Assembly (NCBI GenBank): GCA_037043455.1
Contig: JAWPHD010011283.1
Location: 21,346 to 85,345 of the forward strand
Reading direction: 5' to 3'
From: Cyrtodaria siliqua
Taxonomy: Eukaryota; Mollusca; Bivalvia; Adapedonta; Hiatellidae
DNA: 64,000 nucleotides
In this document: positions 26,901-41,900 of the stretch, in pieces
Numbering within the stretch: position 1 is the first letter of the stretch
Layout of the letters: each line of letters starts with the position of its first letter
Program-made: the position numbers and the translations under genes
Notes under the pieces: model-generated
Told to the model about the DNA's origin: nothing
What the model saw: the letters and a program-made list of their open reading frames with translations, nothing else
Database searches by the model: none

Positions 26901-29900
26901 ATTTTTAACTAAATCAAGGACCATAACTCATCTGTTACTGGTCCGATCTGGCTGATTTTCAAAATTGTCTAAGCTGTCATTGATATAAACAATCAGGTAA
27001 AGTTTTGTAAAGATCAGATGAAAGATGAATGCCCTATCGAATTAACGAGGCAAAATATAGCAATTTCAAACTAAATCAAGGGCCATAACTCATCTGTTAC
27101 TGGTCCAATCTGGCTGTTTTTCGAAATTGTCTGAGCTGTCATTGATATAAACAATCAGGTAACATTTTATAAAGATCAGATGAAAGTTGAAGGCCCTATT
27201 GAATTAACGAGGCAAAATATAGCATTTTTAACTAAATCAAGGGCCATAACTCCGCTGTAACTGGTCCGATCTGGCTGATCTTCGAAATGTCCAAGCTTTC
27301 ATTTATATAAACAATCTGGTAAAGTTTGGTAAAGATCGAATGAAAGATGAAGGCCCTATCGTCTTAACGAGGCAAAATATAGCATTTTTAACTAAATCAA
27401 GGGCCATAACTCCGCTGTTAATGGTCACGGCCTGCTAGTTTTCGAACTTGTCCTAGCTCTCATTTATATAAACAATCTGGTAAAGTTTGGTAAAGATTGG
27501 ATGAAAGATGAAGGCCCTATCATCTTAATGAGGCCAAATATAGCAATTTTAACTAAATCAAGGGCAATAACTCCGCTGTTAATGGTCCGGTCTAGCTGGT
27601 TTTCGAACTTGTCCGAGCTTTCATTGATATTAACAATCTGTGCAAGTTTGGTAAAGATCAAATAATAAATGAAGGTGCTAGAATGTTCACAAGGCTTAAT
27701 ATGGCATTTTTCAGCAAAACAAGGGCCTTAACTCCGTTGAAATTATTTCGATCTTGCCGGTTTTCGAACTTGTTCAAGCTTTCATTGATATAAAGACAAT
27801 GGCAAAGTTAAGTAAAGATCCGATTAATACTGAAGGCCCTAGAGTGTTCACAAGGCAGAAAATAGCATTTTTCAGAAAAAACAAGGGCCATAACTCCGGT
27901 GTTACTGATCTGATTTAGCTGATTTTCGAACTTGTTTGAGCTTTCATTGATATTAACAATCTGTGGAAGTTTGGTAAAGATCAAATAATAAAAGAAGGTG
28001 CTAGAGTGTTTCACAAGGCAGAAAATGCCATTTTTCAGAAAAACAAGGGCCTAAACTCCGGTGTTACTGACCCAATTCAGCCGATTTTCGAACTTGTCCA
28101 ACCTATAATTGGTATTAACAATCTGTGCAAGTTTGGTAACGATCAAATAATAAATGAAGGTGCTAGAGCGTTCACAAGGCAGAAAACAGCAATTTTCAAA
28201 AAAATCAAGGGCCATAACTCCGGTGTTACTGATCCGATTTGGCTGGTTTTCGAACTTTTTCGAGCCTTCATTGATATTAACAATCTGTGCAAGTTTGGTA
28301 AAGATCAAATTATAAATGAAGGTGCTAGAGTGTTCACAAGGCTTAATATGGTATTTTTCAGCAAAACAAGGGCCATAACTCCGGTGAAATTATTCCGATC
28401 TGGCTGGTTTTCGAATTTGTACGAGCTTTCATTGATATTAACAACCTGTTAAAGTTTGGTAAAGATCAGATGAAAAATGAAGGCCCTATGGTGGTAACAA
28501 GACAAAAGTTAACGACGGACGACGGACAACTCGTCATCCCATAAGCTTCGGCCAGTAGAGCTAAAAATGTGACCCCTGCCAGGGGCGGGGCCAAATGTAA
28601 CCCTAGGGTCACCATGTGAACAAACTTGGTAAAGGACCATAATCTTATAGTAAACGCAAAATATTCAAACCTCTGGCTCTTGTAGTTTCAAAGCAGAAGA
28701 TTTTTTTTTTTTTCCTATTTGTCTATGTAAAACTGTGACCCCCGGGGCGGGGCCAAATTAGACACCAAGGTCATCATTTGAACACACTTAGTAGAGAACC
28801 ATATGCTGATGCTACATGTTATACATGAAAGCTCTGTGATTTGTGGTTTCAGAGAAGAAGGTTTTTTTAAAAAAAAATCTTATATAAGTCTATGAAAAAC
28901 ATGCAAAATTTCAATATACAAACTTTGGACCCCCAGGGCAAGGTCATTTTTGACCCCGGGAACTTCATTTGCACAAACTTGATAGTCTAGGCATTGGCAA
29001 TCATTTTAAAAGGAAAACTGTCGAAATCTTTCCAGCAGTCCTTGAGAAGAAGATTTTTTAAGGTTTCGACCATATAGGGTAATGGTGGCCATCTTGGATG
29101 TCGCACTGACCTGATTTTAACAAATCTAAAAAGCATTTATCTAGGGAACAACCAAGTGAAGTTTGCTCAAAATTGGCCTAGTGGTTTCTGAGAAGTCGTT
29201 TGGAGCAAAAGTTAACGACGACGGATGACGGATGACGGACGACGGACGAAGAGTGATCCCAATAGATCACCTTGAGCCTGTGGCTCAGGTGATCTAAAAA
29301 TAGGGCTAAAATTAGGGCTATTTTTAGGATTTTGTATGGATTCGAGTAGAAAAAATAGAGATGTTACCACTTACCTCTCATCTGTTTAGACAAAATTAAC
29401 TCACATATCTTAGAGACCATGTATTGTACCAGGTCTACCAGTGATCCTTAGTCTTCATCAGGCATTAACTGTGTCCTGAACATATAAGAATAATCCAAAT
29501 AAGTTATATACATGTAATTTAAGTAAATGACTTAAGTCTAATGGAATTTTTAACCTGCCATGCAACTTTGAACAATGTCAGTTCAAATGGAACCAACATT
29601 TAATAACAGCCTCCTCTTCTCCCCTTTAAGCTGTCACATTCCACACCATTACTGTTTTATTAAACCTTTTAAACAAACAATTTGAAATAGGAAACATGTA
29701 ACAAGAGCTGTCGGAGAACAGCGCAGCTCGACTATTCAATTTTTCAGAGAATTTTAAATTATATAGCCAGTATATACCATCAGAAAACAAGGCTAAAACA
29801 ATGTGGGGTGGGGTTGGGCGGCGGAGCAGGTAAAGAAACTTGGGCCGATATAAAATTATCGTTAGAATCTCATACAATTATAGTGTGAAATTTTATTAGT

Positions 29901-32900
29901 TTTATCAGTTTTAATCCAAAATTGCTGTCATTTTAAAGAAATTTGTAGTCGAAAGGCAACTCGTGGAGGGAGGGGATATCTGGCAAATTTTTATTGTGGT
30001 CTAAAAAAAAAGAAAGAAGATATTTCATGTGTGTATCTGGATTAAATCTAAATTGTTTTATATGTAAATGATTGCGTTCAAATTAAAATTTTAATATCCA
30101 AATAATGGAAGATAAAATGAAAACAATTCCCTCCCCATGTCCTGCATGTGAGGGCAACCCATAAACCAATGGGGCACATCATTTATATAGGTGTAGATTT
30201 GATAAAACAAAACAACACAGACATATGTAAAAACAAACAAACAAAACAAGAGGCCCAAGAGGGCCTGTGGACGCTCTACTGGCTAACACAGCTCTTATAA
30301 CATCAATGAAGTGAGTGACTGCCATTTACGTTCTTTTTGAAAGTTTCGGGCAAAAAACAGCTTTTTAACTAAATCAAGGGCCATAACTAAAGAATCTGGT
30401 AAAGTTTGGTAAAGATCAGATGAAAAATGAAGGCCCTACCGTATTAACGAGGAAAACTATAGCATGTTTAACTAAACTAGAATTATCACTGAAAGTGATT
30501 AATACCCCCACAATACCGCCTTGTCACATTAACATGGCAATCAGAAGAAAACAATGGTAGGGCCAGAAGTTATTACGACATATGAGAGAGAGAGAATTGA
30601 ATTGAATTGGATTTTATAGTTGCACCAACAGCTAAGGTCATATGGCGACTTTCCGCTTCCATTGGTGGAGGAAGACCTCAGGTGCCCCTGCGGGCAATTT
30701 TCGAGGGCACCTGGGTAGTACCACAACCACCGACATTCCGTAAGCCAGCTGGATAGCTTCCTCACATAAAGATTCCAACAGCAGGGTAGGAGGGAGGGAG
30801 GGAGGGAGGGAGAGACCAATTTTTGATGGAGTTATGGTCCCTTTTCAACTTAGAATTTGCCACAAAAAAAAAACGGTGTCCAGACGATAACTCGTAAAAG
30901 GGTCGACGGATTTAAATAACTTTTGGTACATGGGTTTAAGACCATAAAACACAGGTCAGTTGAAGTATTTAGTAGTCAAACTTGTACTATGATGTGTGTT
31001 ATGAAAATACCTCTGTATGCTGCCCAACTTTCCTCACACATCACTCGATGTAATCAACCAGAGAGATGAAGCATAGTAAGAGACACTATAATGTGAAGTT
31101 ATCACTTGAGTACTCGCATATTGCGAACTGATTTCAGAAAATGCAAGTCTGAATGTGTACATGCATTATTGCAAGTTGTTATTGATTTGGCCTGGAGTAG
31201 ATGTAAACATGTTTACCATGTATATGAAATTATTTTATGCAAATTCATTTATGATGATGTAGACTGTTCTCTGGCCTTGAATAACAGCTAAAATTAGATA
31301 ATGTAAACATGTTTACAATGTATATGCAAATTATTTTATGCAAATTCATTTATGATGATGTAGACTGTTATCACTGGACTGTGTTATGCAAATTTGAAAT
31401 TTGGACTATTTGAATTAACATGTCGCCAGTACTTAGATATCTCCGCCCTATTGTTGATGTCAGAGTATATTGACAGTAGGTTATATTATATGACAATAGG
31501 TTATATTATAATACAGCTACACATGCTTTATTATACGGTTGCACATGCTATTGTTTGTCGAACTTGACTTGTATTTTATGGTGTTATACCCGTGTACCAA
31601 ATATTATTTAAATCCATCATCCCTTTCATGAGTTATCGTCCGGAAACACCCGTGTACCAAAAATTATTTAAATCCGTCGACCCTTTCATGAGTTATCGTC
31701 CGGACACCGTTTTTTGAGCAAATTCTAAGTTGAAAAGGGGCCATAACTCCGTCAAAAATTAATGGTTTGTAACCAAAGTCGAACTTGACTCGTATTTTAT
31801 GGTGTTATACCCGTGTACCAAACATTATTTAAATCCGTCGACCCTTTCATGAGTTATTGTCCGGACACCGTTTTTCAGACAATTTATAAGTTGAAAAGGG
31901 GCCATAACTCCATCAAAAATTGGTGGTTTGTAACCAAAGTCGAACTAGACCTGTATTTTATGGTCTTAAACCTGTGTACCAAAAATTATTTACATCCGTC
32001 AACCCTTTCATGAGTAATCGTCCGGACACCATTTTTTGGCAAATTCTAAGTTGAAAAGGGGCCATAACTCCGTCAAAAATTGGTGGTTTGTAACCAAAGT
32101 CGAACTTGACCTGTATTTTATGGTCTTAAAACCGTGTACCAAAAATTATTTAAATCCGTCGATCCTTTCATGAGTAATCGTCCGGACACCATTTTTTGGC
32201 AAATTCTAAGTTGAAAAGGGGCCATAACTCCGTCAAAAATTGGTGGTTTGTAACCAAAGTCGAACTTGACCTGTATTTTATGGTCTTAAAACCGTGTACC
32301 AAAAATTATTCAAATCCGTCGACCCATTCATGAGTTATCGTCCGGACACCAATTTTTGCGCAAATTCTAAGTTTAAAAGGGGCCATAACTCCGTCAAAAA
32401 TTGGTGGTTTGTAACCAAAGTCGAACTTGACCTGTATTTTATGGTCTTAGATGCGTGTACCAAAAATTATTTAAATCCGTCGACCCTTTCATGAGTTATC
32501 GTCCGGACACCGTTTTTTGCGCAAATTCTAAGTTGAAAAGGGGCCATAACTCCGTCAAAAATTGGTGGTTTGTAACCAAAGTCAAACTTGACTTGTATTT
32601 TATGGTGTTATACCCGTGTACCAAATATTATTTAAATCCGTCAACCCTTTCATGAGTTATCATCCGAACACCGTTTTTTGCGCAAATTCTAAGTTGAAAA
32701 GGGGCCATAACTCCGTCAAAATGTGGTGGATTGTAACCAAAGTCGAACTTGTCTTTACTTTTGTGGTGTTATACCTGTGTACCAAATATTATTTAAATCC
32801 ATCAACCCTTTCATGAGTTATCGTCCGGAAACCAACAGACCAGTTGAAAAGGGGCCATAACTCCGTCAAAAATTGGTGGTTTGTAAGTTGAAAAGGGGCC

Positions 32901-35900
32901 ATAACTTCGTCAAAAATTGGTGGTTTGTAACCAAAGTCGAACTTGACTTTACGTTTATGGTGTTATACCCGTGTACCAAATATTATTTAAATCCATCAAC
33001 CCTTTCAAGAGTTATCGTCCGGAAACCAACAGAACGACCGACGGACGGACCGACAAGCTCACTCCTATATACCCCCCGAAACTTCGTTTGTGTGGGTATA
33101 ATCAAGAGCCATAACTCCTCTGTTACTGGTCCGACTGGTACAACATAATTAAAAAAAAAAAATATTAACATTTTTTTTTTTAAAAATTTAAAAAAAACAA
33201 GAGGTCAATGACCTTGAAGCTCTACTGATTGATTTTGATTTCAGGAAGTAGTCGCTACAGATTTGTTTTTTGAAAAATTATTTTTAGCCGTGGTGGCCAT
33301 CTTGAATTTCCGGCCGACCTGAAATTTTGCTAGGATCAATTAGACATCAAGAGCAACATTCCTGTGAAGTTTCATGAACATCCGTCAAGTAGTTTCACAG
33401 GAATAGTCGTTACAAGTTTTCATTATATAACTCTATGTAAACAAAGATGGCCGCTGACAGCCATGTTTAACGTCAAATCAAAATAATGTACGACTCTGAT
33501 AACCATCATGTCATGCTGATCATTTTAGAAAAAGTCCCATATCAATATCACTTATAGTTTTCAAGACGTAGTCGCTACAAACTTCTTTTTTAAAAAATCT
33601 AATTTTAGCTGTGGCGGCCATCTTGAATTTCTGGCCGATCTGAAATTTTGCTAGGATCAATTAAACATTAAGAGCAACATTCCTGTAAAGTTTCATGAAA
33701 ATCTGCCAAGTAGTTTCAAAGGATTAGTCGCTACAAGTTTTTACTATATAACTCTATGTAAACAAAGATGGCCTCTGGCAGCCATGTTTAACGTTGAATC
33801 AAAACGATTTTTGACAAGGACCAACATCATGTCATGCTGATCATTTTAGAAAAAGTCCCATATCAATATCACTTATAGTTTTCAAGAAGTAGTCGCTACA
33901 AACTTGTATTTTGAAAAATCTATTTTTAGCCGTGGCGGCCATCTTGAATTTCCGGCCGACCTGAAATTTTGCTAGGATCAATTAGACATCAAGAGCAACA
34001 TTCCTGTGAAGTTTCATGAAAATCCGTCAAGTAGTTTCAGAGGAGTAGTCGCTACAAGTTTTCATCATATAACTCTATGTAAACAAAGATGGCCACTGGC
34101 AGCCATGTTTAACGTCGAATCAAAACAATGTTTGACTCTTATAACCATCATGTCATGCTGATCATTTTACAAAAAGTCCCATATCAATATCACTTATAGT
34201 TTTCAAGACGTAGTCGCTACAAACTTTTTTTTTTAAAAATCTATTTTTAGCTGTGGCAGCCATCTTGAATTTCTGGCCAATCTGAAATTTTGCTAGGATC
34301 AGCTAGACATTAAGAGCAATATTCCTGTAAAGTTTCATGAAAATCTGTCAAGTAGTTTCAAAGGAGTAGTCGCTACAAGTTTTTATTATATAACTGTATG
34401 TAAACAAAGATGGCCTCTGGCAGCCATGTTTAACGTTGAATCAAAACGATTTTTGACAAGGACCAACATCATGTCATGCTGATCATTTTAGAAAAAGTCT
34501 CATATCAATATCACTTATAGTTTTCAAGAAGTAGTCGCTACAAACTTGTATTTTGAAAAATTATTTTTAGCCGTGGCGGCCATCTTGAATTTCCGGCCGA
34601 CCTGAAATTTTGCTAGGATCAATTAGACATCAAGAGCAACATACCTGTGAAGTTTCATGAAAATCCGTCAAGTAGTTTCAGAGGAGTAATTGCTACAAGT
34701 TTTCATTATATAACTCTATGTAAACAAAGATGGCCGCTGGCAGCCATGTTTAACGTCGAATCAAAACGATTTTCGACAAGGACCAACATCATGTCATGCT
34801 GATCATTTTAGAAAAAGTCCCATATCAATATCACTTATAGTTTTCATGAAGAAGTCGCTACAAACTTGTTTTTTAAAAACCTATTTTTAGATCTGGCGGC
34901 CATCTTGGATTTCACATCAACATGAATTTTTGCTAGGATCAGCTAGACTTCATGGGCAACATTTCTGTAAAGTTTCATGAAAATCCATTCAGTAGTTTCA
35001 GAGGAGAAGTCGCTACAAAAAAAAGTTTACGGACAGACGGACGACGGACGCCGCACCACGGCATAAGCTCTGCTGATCTCTTATCAGTAGAGCTAATAAT
35101 TAGAAAAAATTTTTTTAGAAAAATAAAACAAATGAAAAAAAAAAATTAAAAAAAAAAATTTTTTTTTTTTTTTTTTTTTTAGAAAATAAAAAACACACCA
35201 AAAAACCCAAGGAACATGTATATGATATTTCAGTTGAATGGATTAAGTGGTTTCGGAGGAGATGTCGTTTGAAATTTCCTTAAATTTTACCTAGTTTTAG
35301 CCATGGCGGCCATCTTCGTTGACTGGCGGCCACGAAAAACACAAATCTGAGAGGGACTATCCCAAATATCATTGTGATTAAGTTTCATCAAAGTCCATCA
35401 AACGGCTTCAGAGAATATGTCATTTTTAAAATTCAAAGTTTTCTCTAATACATATAGGGAAAAGTGACCACGCCCTTTGGCAGCCATGTTTTTATATGTA
35501 ATGTCCAAATAATTTGAACAATCTTGGTCGAGAGTCACCCAAGGAACATTTGTGTGAAATTATTTTGAAATCCAACCAGCAGTTTCAGAAGACAAGAATT
35601 TTTCAACTTTTTATATAATATACATATAAGGAGAAAAAGCCCCGCCCCTGTGGCGGCCGTTTTTTTTTACCGATCCACGCCAGACGCCGGACACCACACC
35701 ATCCCATAAGCTCTGCTGGCTCTTGGTCACCATGCAAACCTTGATCTGCCTTTATTGCACATTTTATGGGCATCACAATTTGGGTTGCATGGGAGCCCAG
35801 AATTTTGTGCAGAAGACAAAATTACTTATGCAACCCTTACAACATACTATAAGGAAACCAATTCCCAAATTTAGTTGAGCTAGGACAAGAAATGTAAGAG

Positions 35901-38900
35901 GCTACAGGAACCAAAACTATTTAAGCAGCTCTTGATGTGGATGCTCATGCCGGGGTGATTACATAAGCTCTCTTATTCTTTGAATAGTCGAGCTAAAAAC
36001 TGAACTGTTCAAAAAATAGTATTCATTTTACATTGTTTGACTAGAATGCATGTCTGGTAAACAGTTATCATGACAAGATTAATGAGAGCCATAAAAATAG
36101 TACTTCCATGAATTATCCAATTCTTTCACCCTTTGCTAAGTTTTTCAGAACTCTATATAATCAACATTGTTTGGCTGTGTTGGTACATTTCCTTTAATCA
36201 TCAATAATACTTGGAAATATTTCTGGCATATGTGAATGCTACACTTCAACCAGTGAAGGAGCACTACCCTATTCCCTCAGATTTTCATCACTGGGAAATT
36301 TATCGCTCAGCAAAATCCACTTACCTAATACTAGAATATCTTGATCATCCAGACACTTACCTAATACTAGAATATCTTGATCATCCAGACACTTACCTAA
36401 TACTAGAATATCTTGATCATCCACACTTTCCTAATACTAGAATATCTTGATCATCCACACTTACCTAATACTAGAATATCTTGATCATCCACACTTACCT
36501 AATACTGGAATATCTTGATCATCCACACTTACCTAATACTAGAATATCTTGATCATCCACACTTACCTAATACTGGAATATCTTGATCATCCACACTTAC
36601 CTAATACTGGAATATCTTGATCATCCACACTTACCTAATACAAGAATATCTTGATCATCCACACTTACCTAATACTGGAATATCTTGATCATCCACACTT
36701 ACCTAATACCGGAATATCTTGATCATCCAGACACTTTCCTAATACTAGAATATCTTGATCATCCACACTTACCTAATACCAGAATATCTTGATCATCCAC
36801 ACTTACCTAATACTGGAATATCTTGATCATCCGCACTTACCTAATACTGGAATATCTTGATCATCCAGACACTTACCTAATACTAGAATATCTTGATCAT
36901 CCACACTTACCTAATACTAGAATATCTTGATCATCCACACTTACCTAATACTAGAATATCTTGATCATCCACACTTACCTAATACTAGAATATCTTGATC
37001 ATCCACACTTACCTAATACTGGAATATCTTGATCATCCACACTTACCTAATACTGGAATATCTTGATCATCCAGACACAGCCAACAACACTGGAGCTGAA
37101 GCTAAGGAATCACTGGTAAACTGGTTCTTAAAGTCATTCTGTGTAAAAAAGAACTAGAGAACCAAGTGTAACAATGATATACAGTTCTCAAAAGTTAATT
37201 ACCAGATTTATGTTTTTAATATAAACAGGGGTGTGATTGGCCTTTGAACAAAAGGGAGGAAAATTTGAGCGAGGGGTTAAGGGGACTGCAAGTCCCCTTA
37301 CGGGGTCAAGGGGCAGCGCCCTTGTAGGGGTTCAGGGGGCGAAACACCCAGAAAGCTCCTGGATTTTAGCTGTTTTAAATCATTTTAAGTCCATTTCTGA
37401 TATGCTTATGGGTTGTTTGTCTTACACTTATTCATATGTTCAGAACTTTTGCAGTGTTCCAATAACGAGACCTTGCCCCGCGATCCATAACTAATCAGTT
37501 TGTCGCATTGGATACACTTAACTTTCCCGGAAATGTCCACTTTCCGAAAGCTTACACTCAACGGTACGTCATTATTTACGATTTCTAACCACTCCCACTT
37601 AAACTTATTTTTACAATCACTATCTATTTTTTTGATCTCTCGTGTGTCCGCCGATCTTTCCAAGATTTTGGCCATGTTTTCCGCGTAACCATCTCTCAAA
37701 ACAAAACAAACAAATTCACAGCGGACATTTTTTTCTTTTGTTTTTTTTATCTCAGCTTCACATTACAAGAGGCGCTTTGATTGGACCAGATAAACAACAA
37801 AGACCAATGAAAACTCGCGACAGAAAACTATTGAGAAATTGCCAGGATGTAAAACGTGTAGATCTCGGGATCTCGGATTTTACAGGATATTACGGGGCAA
37901 ACGTGTAAAAGTCGGATTTTTTCGGCCAAAAATACGGCCCTCACCCCCCCTGAAAAAAAAACTCCTCGGATCTGGACGAATTGGAAAAGTGACCCCTCGG
38001 ACCATCGGAACCGCGGAAATCAGCGATTCCGAGGAAGAATCACACCCCTGTATAAAAGACAAGTTTCTCATGAAAAAATAAAACTTAGGAATTTGAATAA
38101 AAAATAAGGACATTTTTAGAAATTTCCTGCGTTTTTTAATGTGTTTTTTTTAGGATTTTTAGCACAAGTGAAAAAAATTAGGAATTTTAGGGCTGCTGGA
38201 AAGCCTGTAAATACCGTTATAAACAACAAAACTCAATTTGGGAAATCATGCGCAGGAAAATGTCCTTTTAAAATATCTAACCCTTTACGATGAACCATTG
38301 AATCAATTTTACATGCCCAAAAGACTAAAAGCGTGTGCTAACCATTTTCAGCTAAGGGAGGCGAGTACACGTCAGTCAATTTAATTTGCGGACAAATATT
38401 TCCCTTTAAATTATGAACGTCGAAGTGAACCAAAGTTATTAAGCGGAAACCGTTTTTCTTTTTTAGTAACAATGACCCAAAATGCAATCGCAAACTTCCT
38501 TTTGATATAAGCTTTCTTCACAGCAAGTTTCATTGTAATATCTCATTCCTTACTTAAGTTATTGCGTGGAAACCATTTTTCTATTTTTAGTAAGTGATCT
38601 TGACCTTGACTTCAATGACCCTAAATGCATCCCAACCTTCCTTTTCATATATTAAGCTACCTACCCTGCAAGTTTTATTGCAATACCTCATCCCTAACAA
38701 AAGTAACTGAGCAGAAACGAAGAGTTTGAAGCCGCCTGCCAAATGACATACCCCAATCTAATAACCAGGTTTTCAAAGGGTTGGAATTCCCTATCTGAAC
38801 CGAATACCCATGATTGATTATTTTTCTTGCACATCAGAACATGTTGTGCGTTGACGCCGCCAGCTACTAACGTTTTGCATGTTTTCCTGCATACCGGATG

Positions 38901-41900
38901 TTGGCGCGCTTGAATTTTATTCAACCCTAGGGTAAGATGGAAATATCTAGCCCCGGTAAAATGACGGATATCCTTGTCCAGTATGCAAGAATATAAGAAT
39001 CTTTCATGGGTATCCGGTGAAGATAGGGAATTCCAACCCGAGGTAGAAGTGTTTTTATCGAAACCGAGACTCTGCCGAGGTTCCGATTAAAACACTTATA
39101 CCAAGGGTTGGGATTCCCTATCTGAACCGAATACCCATGTTAGATTCTTTTTCTTGCATATCAGACATGTAGTGCGTTGACGCTGCCAGCTACTAACGTT
39201 TTGCATGTTTTCCTGCATACCGGATGTTGGCGCGCGTGAATTTTATCTAGACCCTAGAGTGAGATGGAAATATCTAGCCCCGGTAAAATGGCGGATATCC
39301 TTGTCTGGTATGCAAGAAAACCCCATACAATAATAAGTACTGTTTTTCAAATGGATGTATCGTAAAATGGTGAAGATAGGGAATTCCAACCCCGAGGTAA
39401 AAATGTTTTATCGAAACCGAGACTCTGCCGAAGTTCCGATTATAGGGAATTCCAACCCCGAGGTAAAAATGTTTTATCGAAACCGAGACTCTGCCGAAGT
39501 TCCGATTAAAACACTTATACCAAGGGTTGGAATTCCCTATCTGAACCAAATACCCATGATAGATTCTTTTTCTTGCATATCTGACATGTAGTGCATTGAC
39601 GCTGCCAGCTACTAATGTTTTGCATGTTTTGCTGCATACCGGATGTTGGCGCCTCGAGTGAGATGGAAATATCTAGCCCGGTAAAAGGGCGGATATCCTT
39701 GCCTGGTATGCAAGAAAACCCCATACAATAACAAGTACTGTTTTTCAAATGGATGTATCGTAAAATGGTTGTGTATAAGGACTGCTGTGCGCTATCATTT
39801 CCTATTCTTTATTTACCTTTTCAGTGCTTCACCATAGTCTTTTTTCATTAAAGCATCCACCAGAGGTTCATCTGATGCTATTTCTTCTTTTTTCATTAAA
39901 GCATCATCTGATGCTATTTCTTCAATCTGTTCGTTCTTTGTCAACTTTTCCTCAGGTTGTTTCTCCAGACGTTCATTTTGCTTCTACAATATACAAAACA
40001 GATACTACAGAAGCTCCAACAAGGCTTGAATTATGGTAGTCTTCATGGATACGCCTATCCACAGACCTAAACTAAAATATTAAATAGAAGAGTATTCCAT
40101 GGAACACTTGTGTTGTCGCGTGCTTATTTCATTAAGTTTAATCAAACTATAAAGTTTGACGACAACTGGTGCAATACTTCACGAATTATGGAGCAGATTT
40201 TTAACTGTTGAAGTTGATGAAAAGATGCATAACTCTTCAGTGGATAATCGATACGGAGGAGCTGTTTAACATTTCATGACCATAGAGTTTTTTGAAAAGG
40301 GGCATAACTTTGCCAAAACCGAAGTCAGAGTTATTGGACATGTGTAATGACATTTCTTTGGGTAAGATGAATTGAATTGAATTGGATTTTATAGTCGCAC
40401 CAACAGCTAAGGTCATTTGGCGACTTTCCACCTTCCACTGGTGGAGGAAGACCCCAGGTGCCCCTCCGGGCAATTTTCGTGTACGGGCGGGCACCTGGGT
40501 AGAACCACCGACGTTCTTGGGTAAGATGAAGAGGTGTGTGAACTTTTATGCATACAGGTCATATACTTTTCAAGTTATGGTCAGTTATGAGCTTGGCTAG
40601 GTTGCTGGTTAAAGTTTTAAGAAAAGGGGGGCATAACTCTGCCAAAACGTGAGTTAAGAGTTATAGGTCATGGGTAACAACACTTCTTTGGGTAAGATGA
40701 ATATGTGTGTGAAGTTTCATGAAAATAGGTCAAACACTTTTTAGTTATGAGCTCGGTTAGGTTGCAGGTTAAAGTTTTATGAAAAGGGGCATAACTCCAC
40801 CAAAATTTAAGTCGGATTGGACATGTTTAACGACATTCCTTGAGGTAAGACATAAATAGGTCATATTGTGCGCAAAAACCGATGGAAGATAAAGAAATTA
40901 AGCAGTAATTAAAAATTAATGTAAATATATAAAGATTAAATTTTAAAAAAATAAGGGATGATATGGTAGTAATATAAACTATGGATGACAGACAAAGTGA
41001 TCCCAATATATATATATATATTGCAAATTTAAGCTCTACAACTCAGTATAAATGCATTAACCAGTCACCTTATTGTTATTGTTGCCAAAGAGTCGAGTTG
41101 TGAATTACCAAATGTAAATTAAATTTTACTTATTCAACTATGGTTATTTTAAGTACCCATGAATAAATCTAGATTTTTTTTAATTGTACACATGCATTAT
41201 GGTATGACCTCAACTCAAGGATTATGGATAGATTTTGGAAGAACAGTTTTGTAGTGAAATTTGCAGTTTAGATTATTTAAGGATGGCCTTATACAATATT
41301 AAAGTGAAAATGTTAACTCAAACAAGGGGTGTAATTCTGTTATAAATTAGGCAATTAACAATGTGTGATGTAGAGCACCAATTAACAGCAAAATTACGCT
41401 ACAAAACCATTTATCAAAAGTCTATCCGGTTGTTTACGGCATATAATAATGTATATTTGCCGATTAAAACTATAGCTTTATTCATGGGTTCTTAAAATAC
41501 CCGTGATTGAATATGCGTAAAATGACATGAATTCGATGCTCCAGTTTTGGGCTTTGGCCTGGTTGGTTAAAGCCGTTTATAATGCGTCTATAGAGTTTGG
41601 AATCTCAAAGTATGTAAGTTATATCTATCTGTACTTAGTCATAAGTAGGTTTAGAAATGGTGTACATCTGTAGTAAAAATTTCCCTGCTGATGCTGAAAA
41701 ATCCATTATTTTGCAGAAGAAAAGAGAATCTCTTACCTTTGGGGTTCGTTTTTGTCTTGAAGACTCATTCTCATCATCCACAGCAAAGTGCACCTCCCTA
41801 CCATGTTTGGTAAGGAAATTGGCATAGAACCTGAGCATGCGCCTGTCCACAACCACACATTCTTCTTCAAATCTGGTCTCAAAGAACTCAACACATTTAT

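Noticed and set aside
28006..28452. 148-codon plus-strand ORF in the tandem-core element
   Set aside because: It follows monomers whose length is near a multiple of three, the peptide repeats with the DNA, and other monomers of the family are not open.
36120..36170. Possible extra LRPPRC microexon reading VLKNLAKGE on the minus strand
   Set aside because: Weak acceptor without a pyrimidine tract, about 23 bp only, and no firm match to the expected human segment.
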